This document shows, piece by piece, positions 23,620-35,471 of a stretch of DNA of 64,000 nucleotides. Under the pieces are notes generated by a model, which worked only from the letters and a program-made list of their open reading frames with translations, was not told the origin of the DNA and made no database searches. A program made the position numbers and the translations under genes. The stretch comes from Eutypella sp. D-1 (taxonomy: Eukaryota > Ascomycota > Sordariomycetes > Xylariales > Diatrypaceae), in contig JAJTTP010000003.1 in assembly GCA_023313575.1 (NCBI GenBank), positions 1,798,001-1,862,000 on the forward strand. Reading direction: 5' to 3'. Numbering within the stretch: the stretch's first letter is position 1; each line of letters starts with the position of its first letter.

Positions 23620-24649
23620 ATGGCAGACAAATGGGTTGAACTGTCAGACGATCAGATCGACACCCTCCTCGCCGAGGCAGAGACAAGGCTCTCCTCACAA
23701 GAAAAGAATGATAAGAATGACAAGAATCCCTCGCAGCCCTCGCAGCCCTCCAAATTGGTGGTTGCTAAGCCCAATGCCAGCAGCAGCAGCAAGCCTAACG
23801 CGATCAACGCGAACGCCGCCACGGCGCTGAATGCTCACAAGGCGGCTGCATCCTCGGACAGTAAGGCCAAGGAAGGTCTGTCCGTTCGTGTCCCTGAGGC
23901 TCGGAAAAGTAAGAAGCAAGAGGTATGTGGCTTCCCCCCTCCCGGCTTTTCATCTTGCCCATTTCCTCTACTCTCTCTTCTCTTTCTCTCTATGCAAGGT
24001 CCATTCAAATGATGAAAATTATATCCCAAATTCAATTGAAGTGGTAACTGCTCCCGTTATGGGTAAGGTTGCTACGCCAGAATGATAGAATCATTTTGTC
24101 ATAGTTATTCTGATATTTCCTTCGCCTAAACCGACTTCCATTCCACCCAATTTCCATGTGGTGAGCAAAGCTTTGCTGACCAAACTCCTCTAGACTGCCA
24201 AAGCCGATGCTGGCCCATCATGGTACAATCTTCCGCGGACCGACCTCACCCCTGAACTTAAGCGCGACCTACAGCTCCTTAAAATGAGGGACATCCTCGA
24301 TCCAAAAAGGTGAGCATCCCCTCTTCGCCAGCAGCCAGCTTTCCTTTGCCTGCCGTTGAATCGACAACTAACCTCGATGTTCCGCAGATTCTACCGGAAA
24401 GACAGCTCCAAGGCTGCCGTGCCGGAGTTCAGCCAGGTGGGAGTTCTGGTCGAAGGCCCGACCGAATGGCATAGCGCACGCATGACTAAAAAGGAGAGGA
24501 AGCGCACCCTCCTAGAAGAAGTCCTGGAAACCGAGGGTGCGACGCGCCGGTTCAAGTCCAAGTACGGCCAGATCCAGGAGGCCAAGACGAGCGGCAAGAA
24601 GGGACACTACAAGAAGATGATGGAGAAGAGGTACGGGCGCAAGGGTTGA
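23620..24649 (+). CDS. fcf2: Pre-rRNA processing protein Fcf2
   Basis: Three-exon model, 23620-23922, 24194-24309 and 24388-24649, 226 residues. The Fcf2 domain fills the C-terminal half: WYNLPRTDLTPELKRDLQLL, MRDILDPKRFYRK, VPEFSQVGVLVEGPTEW, SARMTKKERKRTLLEEVL, and the basic tail RRFKSKYGQIQE with GHYKKMMEKRYGRKG. The N-terminal 100 residues are a low-complexity acidic and Ser/Asn-rich linker. Fcf2 is a nucleolar protein of the small-subunit processome, needed for early cleavages that make 18S rRNA; animal relatives are TdT-interacting factor 2. The first intron is long (271 nt) and hides an exon-like segment starting at 23999 after a strong pyrimidine tract, but no standard donor joins it in frame to the domain. 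I therefore leave it out. Confidence 0.9.
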
Positions 24650-27629
24650 GGCACTCCCAGCCGCAATTAAGTCGTTGCCAAGTGTACCTCACAGCCCCTC
24701 TCCATCAGTTCCTCGCAAGCAACTCGATGCGTTGTGGAAAGGATCCTCCTCCACTGTAGGATGTCTAAGCCCTTATTATAGCCGACCCGCATACAGGTGT
24801 TGCGTAGGAGAGCAAACATTGCTCCGTCTCGAGCTGCTCGAGCTATCTGACTAGCTTGACAGCAAGACGTTGCTTACTTGTCAGGTCATGGCCCCCACAC
24901 AGGAACTTAGATAAATAAGTAAAGTAGCTAGAGTTACTTGGGTAACAGCTGCCATCTTGCACCGCAAGAGTGTCCACAATTCGGACCACGAGGGAAGCAG
25001 ACGGCCAAGACCGCGTGTTGATCAGGGACACGTCAAGGGTCTAGGGGGTGGGTGGCCGACGGCCGGCATTGGACAAGACATTCCATATCGAGGGGATCCT
25101 CCATCTGTTTATGTCGGCAAGTCGAAAGTCAATATAGTAACAGGTTAGATGGGTCGTCGCGGACCTAGGCCAAGTCCTGCATCTATTACACAGACAGGAG
25201 TAGCTATTTTAGTCCCCGATCTATAATTCATGAAGCTTATTGACTTAATAATCTTCTGATGCGTCTAACTTCCCCCTTTCATGGTGTCGTGCTCTCCTCA
25301 TCACCAAAAGCTAACCGGCGTGCATGGCGATATTGCCCCTAACGAGAGACCGTCCGACTTCTCTGCGGTACGGCTTCCCTCGCTCGCCCGCTCTAGTTCC
25401 AATGCCTCGACGGCAGCGAGTGCCTCCGTAGGATGTTTCGAGCAGTATGTACTACCGGGAACTCTCTAGATCTACGGATTCCCTTCCTCCACCAAGATGT
25501 AGAGATACCCCAGTATAGGAGCAGTTATTCCGTCGACCCGTGGGCGCTGGCCACGTCACTCAGGAGCCCACTTACCCACCCATCTTAGACGACACAAGCT
25601 ATAAAGCCGTCGATAGGCGACGACGACGCTCACATCCTCCGTACCGACGGCGCGGCGCGGCGCGGCTTCTGTCGCTCCCGTGTGCCGGGTCCTTTCTTGC
25701 CTCGCTGGAGAAAACCGACCTCCGATACGACACTCTACATGTTTCTCCTTCTTGTCCCCTTTGTACGCGCCCCCTGCACCCCGAACCCACTCCAAAATCC
25801 TTGGTGCCCGCTTGGGTAAGTTCGGTTTCTCGCCGTGGCTCGCGACTCACTCATCTGTGCAAGGCAGGATCTCCGGGAAGGAAGTGGCATAAGCGAAGAA
25901 CTGCAACGGCGCGTGTGAGACCTTGCGTGAAGTGGAGTGATGCCGTATGCCGGCCGCATTTCTAGGAACACCGTATCGATCCAGGTGCATAGTGAAAGGG
26001 GTCAAGGCGAAATATGGAAAGAGGTGGCTGCGGTAGGATCAGGCGATTTTTGCTTCGTGAGCATGTATGTCTAATGGTTGGTCTTGGCATCGGATAGGGG
26101 GCTCTTCGGTATGTCTCGAGTGAAGTGAGACATGTGGTTAAGTTCTAACAGTATCCCATGGCGTTGGGCATATGCAGGCTGTTTCGCCTTCAATATTTAC
26201 CTAAGGGGATGCCGGGTCTACTTACCCTCCCATGCCCAGTTTCTTAGATATCAACGGATGTGCGGGATAATCGCCTGAGTTGTTCATAGGTATAATGATA
26301 CTGGCGCACCCGACATATCATACCGTAGTCACTCGTAGGGCTTCTCTTCGCTGGAAATTCCGCGACTCCCCTGGAATCCAGCTAACATAGGAGTCTATCC
26401 ATGAGTGAACGGTCATCGACTTATAAGTCGGATACATAGAATTCCTTTTGGAATGCCAAAGCGCTTTCCGTCTCTTACGGCTCAATCAGTCAAGCATAGA
26501 CAGCTTGCTCCCATCATCCAACCAACACCCTCTTCTTTAATTAGAAACTACTGCGGTCCCTTTTTAGTGCTAATAATCGACTAAGTATTGTGCAGGATAC
26601 GATTGTTGATAGAGACTCTTGCAATTCATCCTGCAACTTAGAGATGTAGGGAATTGGCTTCAGGGATCGCCAGGACCGCCTTGCAGCGGGAGCGTGACTT
26701 CTGTTCATGATGACGAAGGAACTTAGGGCTTGAAGACCAGTTGCTGTCACTGATGATAAATATAGTTCAAGACGTGTAGCATCTACTGCAGAGGTGTCAC
26801 CAGATCAGCCGCCTTGCAATGGCGGATATGCCCCGTCGCCCAAGATCAGATGTACATGCTAACGTGCTAACATGCACGTGGTCCGTAGGATCCATCTAAC
26901 ACTTCGTATACTTGAGCTACACTCTTTTTTATACACCTTTTCCCCAAGCGCCAACCGCAGAGGATCAGTACCCAGCTCCTAGTCCTCCCATCGCCCAAGA
27001 GCCAGTAAAGTCGAGAGATGAAGATTCCGATAGTCTAGGACTCTAGCAACACATTCATGAAGTTCGGCCTTTGCTGAAAATTATCTACTTATTGTTTGAT
27101 CGAAGACGGATAATCATCGAATCTTCCTGGATAGCAAACCGGTTGGTATGGAGTAATCAGCCATGTGAGATCGGTTACTACAACCCACTTTGACGTTGGG
27201 ATTCGAACGGGGGGGTGTAGCTTAAATAGTAATTTACCCGGCCAAGGAGTCGGAAACCAAAAAGTGGAGGGGATCCATGATCGTCGTATAGATCGAAAGG
27301 TGAGCAGTTCCAGATTAAATATAAAAGAAGAAAAGAAAAAGGAGAAATACCATTATGCCAATAATATCTGAGGAACCATTAGAATCATCATATAATCGCC
27401 GAGCATTGCCCGGCTGTAGGCAGCTGCCAGGGTGGCTGCTAATAAGTGGGACTGGGGTAAGGTAGCGCGCATCGAACCTGACGGGAAAGTTGACATGTGA
27501 GTACTTACGTACTTGGTAAACATTCCAAGTTTACCATTTCGGGACACGAAGCTTGAAGGTATCGAAATCGAAATCAGCAGCTTCGTAACCCTTTTAGAGG
27601 ACGATATCGGCATGAGAAGATGATCGAAG
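24650..27629. other. Intergenic region between fcf2 and vps16
   Basis: About 3 kb with no supported gene. Overlapping frames of up to 141 codons near 25540-25971 on both strands lie in a GC-rich patch and show no domain. An isolated GGATTCGAAC near 27197 resembles a tRNA T-arm but has no matching stems around it. The end of the region should hold the vps16 promoter. Confidence 0.5.
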
Positions 27630-30625
27630 ATGGAAGCAGCAACTCACCCAACGGCGGGGTGGGAGAGGGTCGGAGATAGGTTTTATCGGAAGACCCAACT
27701 CTATACCGCTATATTCGACCAGGACCTCGACCTCGAGAACTACATCGTCGCCGGAGCTCCGTACGGAGGTGCCCTCGGTAGGTTTTTCTCTTTGGTGACC
27801 GGCATTGCCTGGTTGGCCTAGTGCATGATTGCTGACGTCACCTTAGCTATCTACCGAGATGAGTCCAAGATAGTGTCTTATCGTCCTTCTAAGTCGGCCA
27901 AGCCCGGCATTGACATATACAGCTGTGCCGGAAAGCTCCTGAAGAGCATCGCATGGGACAGGGGTTCCATCAAAGGCCTCGGATGGTCCGAAGATGAGAG
28001 GCTCCTGGTAGTCGGCCTCGATGGCACAGTTAGGTGCTACTATGGCCTGCAAGGCGACTTCACCCAATTCTCTCTCGGTCGCGAGGCCGAGGATTTTGGC
28101 GTGCACTCGTGCCGCTTTTACGACCACGGTATGGTCGCCTTACTCACCAACAACGTTCTCATATCCGTGACCTCATACGACGAGCCGCGGCCCAAATTGC
28201 TGGCCGCCGCGCCTGAAGGGGAGGTCCATGCCTGGGCCATCATTTCCCCCAGCTTCACCCTCTCGCGGTCTGTCGAGGTGCTGCTAAGCATCGGCAGGAC
28301 CATATACGTCGTCGACGGGACCGACTGCGAGGACCGCTTCCTTGATATCGGCCCCTTCTCTCACATCAGTGTTTCCCCGAATGGCAAGTTTGCCGCCCTC
28401 TTCGCTGTCGATGGCAAGGCCCACGTTATCACCGCCGACTTCCAGAGCAGGCTAAGCGAGCACGACTCCAAGTCCCAGGTCACCCCAACTTACCTACAGT
28501 GGTGTGGGAATGATGCCGTCGTCATCGCCTGGGAAGACGAGGTCAATGTGGTGGGTCCCAACAACGCCGTGGCTAGCTACGTGTACGAGGCGCGTGTCCA
28601 CGTGATTTCCGGTAAGAGCCGCAGAATATGCCATATCCATGCTTTCGTCACTACTATGTACCCCCTTGGATTAATGCTGACCGACACGAAGATCACGATG
28701 GCGTGCGCCTCCTCACCAATGACGTTTGTGACTTCCTCCAGAAGGTGCCCGACGTGACCGATGAGGTATTCCGCTACGGCACTCAGTCGCCAGCGTCGGT
28801 GCTCCTCGACGCGGTAGAGCAGCTCGAGAACCAATCGCCCAAGGCGGACGACAACATTCAGCTTATACGGCCGAACCTCGTCGAGGCGGTCGACACGTGC
28901 GTGGCAGCTGCAGGCCACGAGTTCAATATACACTGGCAGAAACAGCTCCTCAAGGCGGCGTCATTCGGCAAGTCCGTGCTAGACATCTACAACAGCGACG
29001 ACTTTGTCGACATGTGCGAGACCCTGCGTGTCCTCAATGCTGTGCGCTACTATGAGGTGGGCTTGCCTCTCTCCTACGAGCAGTACCAGCGCCTGACGCC
29101 CGAGGGGCTAGTCGAGCGCCTCGTCAACCGCCATGAGCACCTACTAGCCCTCCGCGTCGCTGGCTACCTCCGCCTGCCGACAGATCGCATCTACGTACAC
29201 TGGGCCTGCGCCAAGGTGCGCTCAGGCGCCGAAGACGACGGCACCATCTGCCGCATGGTGGTCGAGCGGCTGGCCGGTAAGCCGGGGATCTCGTTCGAGG
29301 CCATCGCGCGCGCGGCGTACGACGAGGGCCGCGGCCGGCTCGCCACGGAGCTGTTGGACCACGAACCTCGCGCCGGCCGCCAGGTGCCGCTGCTGCTGAG
29401 CATGGAGGAGGACGAGATTGCGCTCGACAAGGCGGTCGAGAGCGGGGACTCGGACCTGACGCTCTGCGTGCTACTGCACCTGAAGAAGAAGCTGCCGCTG
29501 GCGTCCTTCTTCCGCACCATCAGCGCCCGCCCTGCCGCCGCCGCGCTCTTCGAGGCCTCCGCCGCCCGTGAGCGTGACTACGCCCTGCTCAAGGACCTGT
29601 ACTACCAGGACGACCGGCGCGCCGACGGTGCCGGCATCTTCGTGCGCGAGGCGCTCCGCCAGCCCGACGCCCGCACCGCCGGGGACAAGCTCGCCCTCGC
29701 CTCCAAACTGCTCGCCGACTCGCGCGAGCACGGCCCCTTCGAGACCGCCGCCCTCAAGGAGGCGTCCGCCTTGCTGCGCGTCCAGGAGGCCCTCGACCGT
29801 GACCTGCCGCTCCCTAGCACCTCCGGCAGCGCCGGCGTCTCTGGGGGTGGCGAGGGGTCGTTCTCCGGCCTCAGCGTCAACGAGACGCTCTTCCGGCTCA
29901 TACGCCTGGGCTACCACAACAAGGCCAAGAAGATCCAGAGCGAGTTCAAGATCCCCGAGAAGGTCGTCTGGTGGGTCCGGTAAGTAGTCGCCCTCCCATT
30001 TTATTACCCCACCCCCATCTTGTAGGATGAAAGGTCGTCGCGATATCTATCACATCTCGGCATACGTCAAAAAAGAATGCAAGGCAGTTTCGCTGACAAA
30101 AAGGGCCCCGCCATCGGTTGACTATATAGTCTACGAGCACTCGTTGCCAAACGCGATTGGAACGAGATCGAGGAAATCGCAAAAAACCGGAAAAGCCCTA
30201 TCGGCTGGGAGGTAAGCCCGACTCCCCGCCCCCCTCCCTTCCCCCATTTCAACCAACCCCCCCCCCCCCAAACTCCAACCAAACATACTCACCCACATCC
30301 ACACCCTCACTAACAACCACCTCCCATACACCAACAGCCCTTCTTCAACCAGACGCTGCAAGCAGGGAACCAGCGGCTCGCGGCGACGTTCATACCGAAG
30401 TGCGCGTCGGCAACGGGGAACCCGGGCGAGGCGGCGCTGATGTACGAGCGCTGCGGCATGCGGGTGCGCGCGGCGGAGGAGGCGGCGCGCGCCCGCGAGG
30501 CCCCCGACCCGGACTTCTGGACCCGCCTGCTCGAGGCCGCCGGCGGCCGCGCCACCCCCGAGGGCCGCGAGGTCGAGAGACTCAGCCAGCAGCACCTGCA
30601 GCAGCTGCAGACCGGCAGGAGGTGA
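27630..30625 (+). CDS. vps16: HOPS/CORVET core subunit Vps16
   Basis: Five exons, 27630-27777, 27847-28611, 28692-29979, 30130-30211 and 30338-30625, encode 856 residues, the usual size. The N-terminal beta-propeller region (about 1-400) carries family blocks such as IYRDESKIVSY, WDRGSIKGLGWSEDERLLVV and DGTVRCYYGLQGDF. It passes into HDGVRLLTNDVCDFLQKVPD and the helical C-terminal domain (about 500-850), with FRLIRLGYHNKAKKIQSEFK and WWVRLRALVAKRDWNEIEEI. Vps16 with Vps11, Vps18 and Vps33 forms the core of the HOPS and CORVET tethers, acting at the vacuole and endosome with Rab7 and Rab5 type GTPases. It binds Vps33 directly through the C-terminal part. A Ser/Gly insertion (about 720-745) interrupts the helical region. 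Introns at 29980-30129 and 30212-30337 close the last two exons in frame. Confidence 0.95.
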
Positions 30626-31924
30626 GAGACAGCGCTTGTTTTTGATTCGAGAGCGGAGAGGTCGGTGTGCAGTGGCGGAGATGGCCCGGACAAAGCAAAC
30701 GTGGGGGTTTCTTTTTTGAGGGGAGGGGTTTTAATTTTATTCCTTCGTCATTAGGGGGGATATACATGCATGAATGCACGTGGTCAAGGCTCGGGCCTGT
30801 TTATTTAGAATGTCATGCTCATATTCGCTTTTACGTATAATACACTATCGTATCAAGTATCGTGCGCTACAGCCAGGTTACAGAGACTACACTTCCCAAT
30901 TACATCAACACACGGTCAATTGGTATCAGAGTTACAGGCAAAGATAGAGAGATGGGTACGCTTGTCTTTTTTAGGAACATTTTCTTCTCTTCGCATTCGT
31001 CTCCCGTCTACCTAATCTATATGCATAGGCTGAACGTCTCGAGACAGCAAGCAACAACCTCCATGGGATGGCGGGGACTGACTGACTGGCTGGCTGGCTG
31101 GCTATTGGAAAGCGAGGGCAGGAAACGTCTCGTCCCAGGCCATGGGCATAGCCATGATCCCTCACGAGCGCTTTTTTTGGTGGGTTGGTGGGGAGGTTGT
31201 GTTTTGCGTATGCACTAGTGACTGAGTAGGGTTTTACGTATAGAAGCTCTCTCCTTCGACTCTCCTTTGAACCTCACGCGCGAAGGAGACAGACCGACCA
31301 GACCGACCGACCACCGAAACGCCGGAAAACTTTTCTGGACCAAGAACAAAAAAACATTGAAAGCCCTTTTCGCCCTCCTACCCCTCTTCCCCGTATCACA
31401 ATGCTCGAGGTATCCTTCTTCCTCGATAACGGTACGCCCCTTGCCTGTGGCTGCTCGGGTCGAAGGTATCTCGAGGAAACAAACGGACGGAAGGAAAAAA
31501 ACAGCATGAATGTGAGCCATGGTCAAGATGACGTTCAGGTATTTGGTATCTCCGCTCAATCAGTCGACCAAACCATGGGCCGTACACGGCAGGACAAGAA
31601 CGGGCAGGAATCCATATGCATATGTGTGGCAAGAATATGATAGCATCATCTCCACCTGACAGCACGTGGATAACAAAGATCCAGGAAAATAGAAAGTCCA
31701 TAGATCCTTAAGCGTCAGGGTTCTCGTAAATGAGCAACTCTTGAGTCGGAACATTCGTCATATAGTAGCAAGACATGATATCGTCATCGTACGAGAAACG
31801 CGAAAAGTCGGCGGGCCGGATTCGTGTACGCAGTCCAAGCTGGCAATGGACATGTTGGAAGCGTGATTTCCGCTAAAAACATCACAGGGATATCTCTGTT
31901 CTTCTCCGTATAACGTGCTTCCAT
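30626..31924. other. Convergent 3' intergenic region, vps16 and eIF4B-like
   Basis: No supported gene in 1.3 kb between converging stop codons. Overlapping frames of up to 118 codons on both strands look like chance products. A TGGC tandem of about seven units occurs near 31084-31103. Confidence 0.6.
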
Positions 31925-34541
31925 TTAAGCACGAGTTCCCTGGTTGCGGCGACCTTTAGCAGGAACAGTAGTCCAGCCATCAGGATCCTGCGAAGGAGCC
32001 GCCTCCTTTTCGTGGACTGGAGCCGGTGAGGAGGGTTGAGAGGGCTGCTGATTAGAGGCGGAAGAGCCATTAGTGCGGGGTGGTCTTTCATTGAAGTTAC
32101 GCGGGCCTCGAGGGGTGCCTCCGCGTCCTCGGCCCTCGCCACGAGCTCCTCGGGAAGCACTCTGGTAACCTCCGCGACCGGAACGCTGCTCTCCCGGCGC
32201 GTTTCTCCAGTTGCCACTCTCCGCTGCTCTAGATTTCGGGTTCGGGGCATTCTCTCTGGGTTTGGTAGGTATCTTTTGCTCTCCCGGCGTTCCGTTCTGT
32301 GGGGCTGGTTCGGCCTTAGCCTCGGTCGGCGCCTTGGCCTCGGTCGGAGACTTGACTTCGGTCGGAGCGTCGGCCTTAGCTTCGGTAGGGGCCTTAGCAG
32401 GCGTCTCAGTCGGGGCTGCGGCCTTCTCTTCAGCAGCCTGTGCCTTCGCTTGGGCAGCCTCAGCCTCAGCCTTCTCAGCCTTCTCAGCTTTCTCAGCGGC
32501 CTCTTTGGCGGCAGCTTCCTTCGCCAGCCGCCGCTCCTCCTTCGCCTTCTCTTCGGCCTCTTTCTTCTCCTTCAACATCTGTTCTCTTTTCTCGGCGACC
32601 TCGCGTTCCTTGGCAGCCGTGTCAATAGGACGGGCGGCGCCGAACGGGCTTGGCTTGGAGCCACCGGCCGATGGGAGCGGAGGCGAAACTACGTCGGGGG
32701 AGTCCGTGACCGTTCTCTTTGCAAGTTGAAGCTTGGGCCGGATACCGGCAGGCTGAGCTGCAGGAACAGCAGCCTGGGCGGGGGACGGCGAGCCGCGCGT
32801 CTGGCTGCCCTCGCGAGACTGTTGAGGAGGGGACTTGATAGCGCGGTCTGGCCTCATGTTGCTACGCCACTGGTTATCGAGCTCGGCAGCAGTAGGGGCT
32901 CGCTCGGGACGCTCGGGACGTTCGGGACGCTCAGGTCGATCCTTGAATTCTCTTGGAGGGCGAGAACCATCCTGGCGGCCTTCACCCCAGGTAGCAGGGC
33001 TCGCTCGTCGGTCCTTACGGAACTCGCCGCGGGCGGAGTCGTTGGTTCTTGGCCGGCTACCATCACGGCTGCCCTCAGAGCGTTCAGGCTGAGGAAGTGG
33101 AGAGAGGGGACCCCTACGCTCCCAGTTACCGAAATCCCGGGACCTGCCTTCGTCGGCGGGCGCATCGCGGAAAGTAGGGCCGCGGCGCTCACCACCGCCA
33201 AAGTCATTGGTGCGGCGGTCATTGTTGCGAGAGGGGAGGTCGGCAAGGGGGCCTTTCCGCTCCCAGCTAGAGAGGTTGCGGGCTACATCGCCACGGTCGT
33301 CACCGCGATCCTTGGCTAAAGGAGGATTAGCAAGTGTACAACTGTAGGAACTGGATTCCCTTTTTTCATCATTTTCTTTTTGGGGAGAGGAAAGAAAAAA
33401 ACGTACGAGGATCAGCAATCTTAACTCTGATGACACGACCCTCAAAACTGTCTCCGTCATAGGTCAAGGCCTTCTTCAAGCCCTCTACATGGGCAAACTC
33501 GGCGTAGGCAAAGCCCTTTGGTCGTTGTTCAATGCGATCCTCGATGATGCGAACATTGGTGATTTCGCAGGCGGCGAAGAATTCGGTTATACCCTCGCTG
33601 GTGGCTTCGTAGGAAAGGTTGCCTAGATGGGCGGTATAGGGTGGCTTGGTAGGGAGTTGAGTAGGGAACGAATCGCGGACGGGGTAGCCTGGATAATTTA
33701 TCTGTCAGTTCACATCTGGCCATGTCTATGAAGTTGATCGAGAACATTTTAAGATTCTACTACTCACTTCGATCATTTCCATAGCTAGAGTAGCCAGTCC
33801 GACGGTCGTTAGTAGCGGGAGGAAGAGGCTGGGAGCCTGTGGAAATAGAGGTCAGTTACTCCATACTCAAATGTTTCTTCGGGGGGTTTTTTTTTGTTTT
33901 CATTTTTAATTTTATTTTTCCATCCTTGTGAATAAAACAGCATGGAAATAAAAAATAAATGAGATGAACATACCAAACGACTCCTCAACTTCATCAGCCC
34001 AGGATCCACCAAATTCTATATTGGATACAAGGTCAGTCTTGTCCAATGTAGGAGAATGTGGGACCACGACAATATGTCCATATCGTCCCTTATAGTTGTC
34101 CCTCAATTTTTTTGGATTAAGGCGAATACTAACTATCCTCATTCAAGAAAGCCCCGAGGGACATCTTCTGCTGCTGCTCCTTCTTCTTGGGCGCTAGAGT
34201 GAGAAAAATTCAATATTAGCGACAACGACGACGACGACGATGATACGAACACAATCACAAGCACAAGCGAATAGTGAAGCGAAGAGAGTGTAATGAGGAA
34301 AAATGATATTCATTAAAAGGACAGATGACAACATTGCTATTCCTGTTGTTTCCTGTAGTTCCTCTGAATATCTTACCAGGGGGGGGGGGGGGGTTCGATA
34401 GGGGTTGGAGGGGGAGGGGCCAAGGGTATCAAGGGTGAAGGGTGAATGAGGGGTGAGGTGAATTAGTATCATCATCAGCAACGACGATAACGACGAGGAT
34501 GACGATGATAACAACGACGACAACGACAAGAACGTACCCAT
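31925..34541 (-). CDS. tif3: Translation initiation factor eIF4B-like RRM protein
   Basis: Six coding exons, 34541-34538, 34193-34134, 34015-33974, 33836-33768, 33688-33407 and 33315-31925, encode 615 residues. The N-terminus reads MAPKKKEQQQKMSLGAFL followed by FGGSWADEVEESFG and QPLPPA, the signature start of fungal eIF4B-like proteins. The RRM (about 72-147) has RNP2 AHLGNL and RNP1 KGFAYAEF. After it come WERKGPL, ERRGPTF and WERRGPL repeats, an Arg/Asp/Ser-rich disordered stretch, a Lys/Glu/Ala-rich helical segment (about 420-500) and an RGG-like tail. eIF4B stimulates the eIF4A helicase during ribosome scanning; the RRM and basic repeats bind RNA. The first coding exon is just ATGG, separated by a 344-nt intron containing a 15-base G run. 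Joining it to 34193 gives the conserved MAPKKK start, so I favour it over a downstream Met. Confidence 0.9.
34379..34393. repeat. Poly-G run, 15 bases
   Basis: Uninterrupted G tract inside the first intron of the eIF4B-like gene (C tract on its sense strand). Confidence 0.9.
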
Positions 34542-35030
34542 GATTGCGGTCTAGGAGACGACGTGCAACTACAAAGACCGTCGCCACAAGTAATCGTAAA
34601 TTGGTGAGTGTTGAAATTGCGAACTTCAATAGTAGTAAATGATAACAATGGTGTTGTGAAGAAGGTTGTGATCCTTCTCCTGACAACAACAATGATGGAG
34701 TAGGTATTAGATACTACCTACTAGCCAGGCCCAAGCAAGAAAAAAAAAAAGAGGAAAAAAATTAAAAAGATTGGTGCTTGGTAGGGTGCTTGGTAGGGGG
34801 GGGAGATGATTAGGATAGGAATGGTTGGTGTTAAAATCGGTAAATGGTGGGAGGCGGCACAAAAGTGTATTTTAGGTCCTAGCGTTTTAACATGATTGGT
34901 CAAGTTGCTTGCTGGTGGGCTTGGTGGGCTGCTGGTTTGGTGGGTGGAGGGGCTCGGTACCTACCATATCGTCTATAAGTACATATAAGTACCGTCACTG
35001 GTCTATCTGGTCTGGGTCATTTAGTACATG

Positions 35031-35216
35031 CTTACCTACCTTAAGTATGTGTGTAGGTAGGTACCTAGTAGATAACTATATGTAGTGGTGCAGTGGTGCA
35101 GTGGTGCAGGTAGGTGGTGCCCTAGCCTAGTATCAAGGCTGTACGTATTTATACACTACATCTAGTATTGATATATACTTGCTTAGCTAAGTAGGTACCT
35201 AAGTAGGTACATATAT
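35031..35216. repeat. Cluster of TAGGTA/TACCTA steps
   Basis: Dense series of TACCTA and TAGGTA steps (for example TAGGTAGGTACCTAG at 35054-35068 and TAGGTACCTAAGTAGGTAC at 35191-35209) with a GTGGTGCA tandem near 35084-35108. The same palindromic steps recur in most intergenic parts of the window. Confidence 0.7.
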
Positions 35217-35457
35217 ATGATGGATATCTCGACCTGAGGTGAGAAGGTCAAGATATTTATGTAGAAGAGTGCAAGTCTGAGATACAATGCATTATATATG
35301 TCCCTATTGTTATACGTGCTTAGGTACATATTGTATGTATACCTTAACCTTAGACTGCTAAAACTGGCAGATCAAGCAGACTTGGATGGTACCCAGCACC
35401 TACCCAAGCAGGCGGTCACTTAAAGGCTGGAATACTTCGATATAAGAATGTGGAGAT

Positions 35458-35471
35458 GGGGGGGGGGGGGG
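35458..35471. repeat. Poly-G run, 14 bases
   Basis: Uninterrupted G tract in intergenic DNA. Confidence 0.9.

Noticed and set aside
25540..25971. Overlapping frames of 78-141 codons on both strands
   Set aside because: All six frames are open in a GC-rich patch, which is expected without selection; no motif seen.
27190..27260. tRNA-like signals: GGATTCGAAC and a nearby TAGCTTAAATAG box A look-alike
   Set aside because: The T-arm does not pair beyond the loop-closing bases, the anticodon loop lacks U33 and no acceptor stem can be drawn on either strand.
32036..33319. 427-codon plus-strand frame opposite the eIF4B-like gene
   Set aside because: A shadow of the real minus-strand coding exon, which carries clear family motifs and a consistent set of introns; the plus frame is Leu/Ser/Gly low-complexity.
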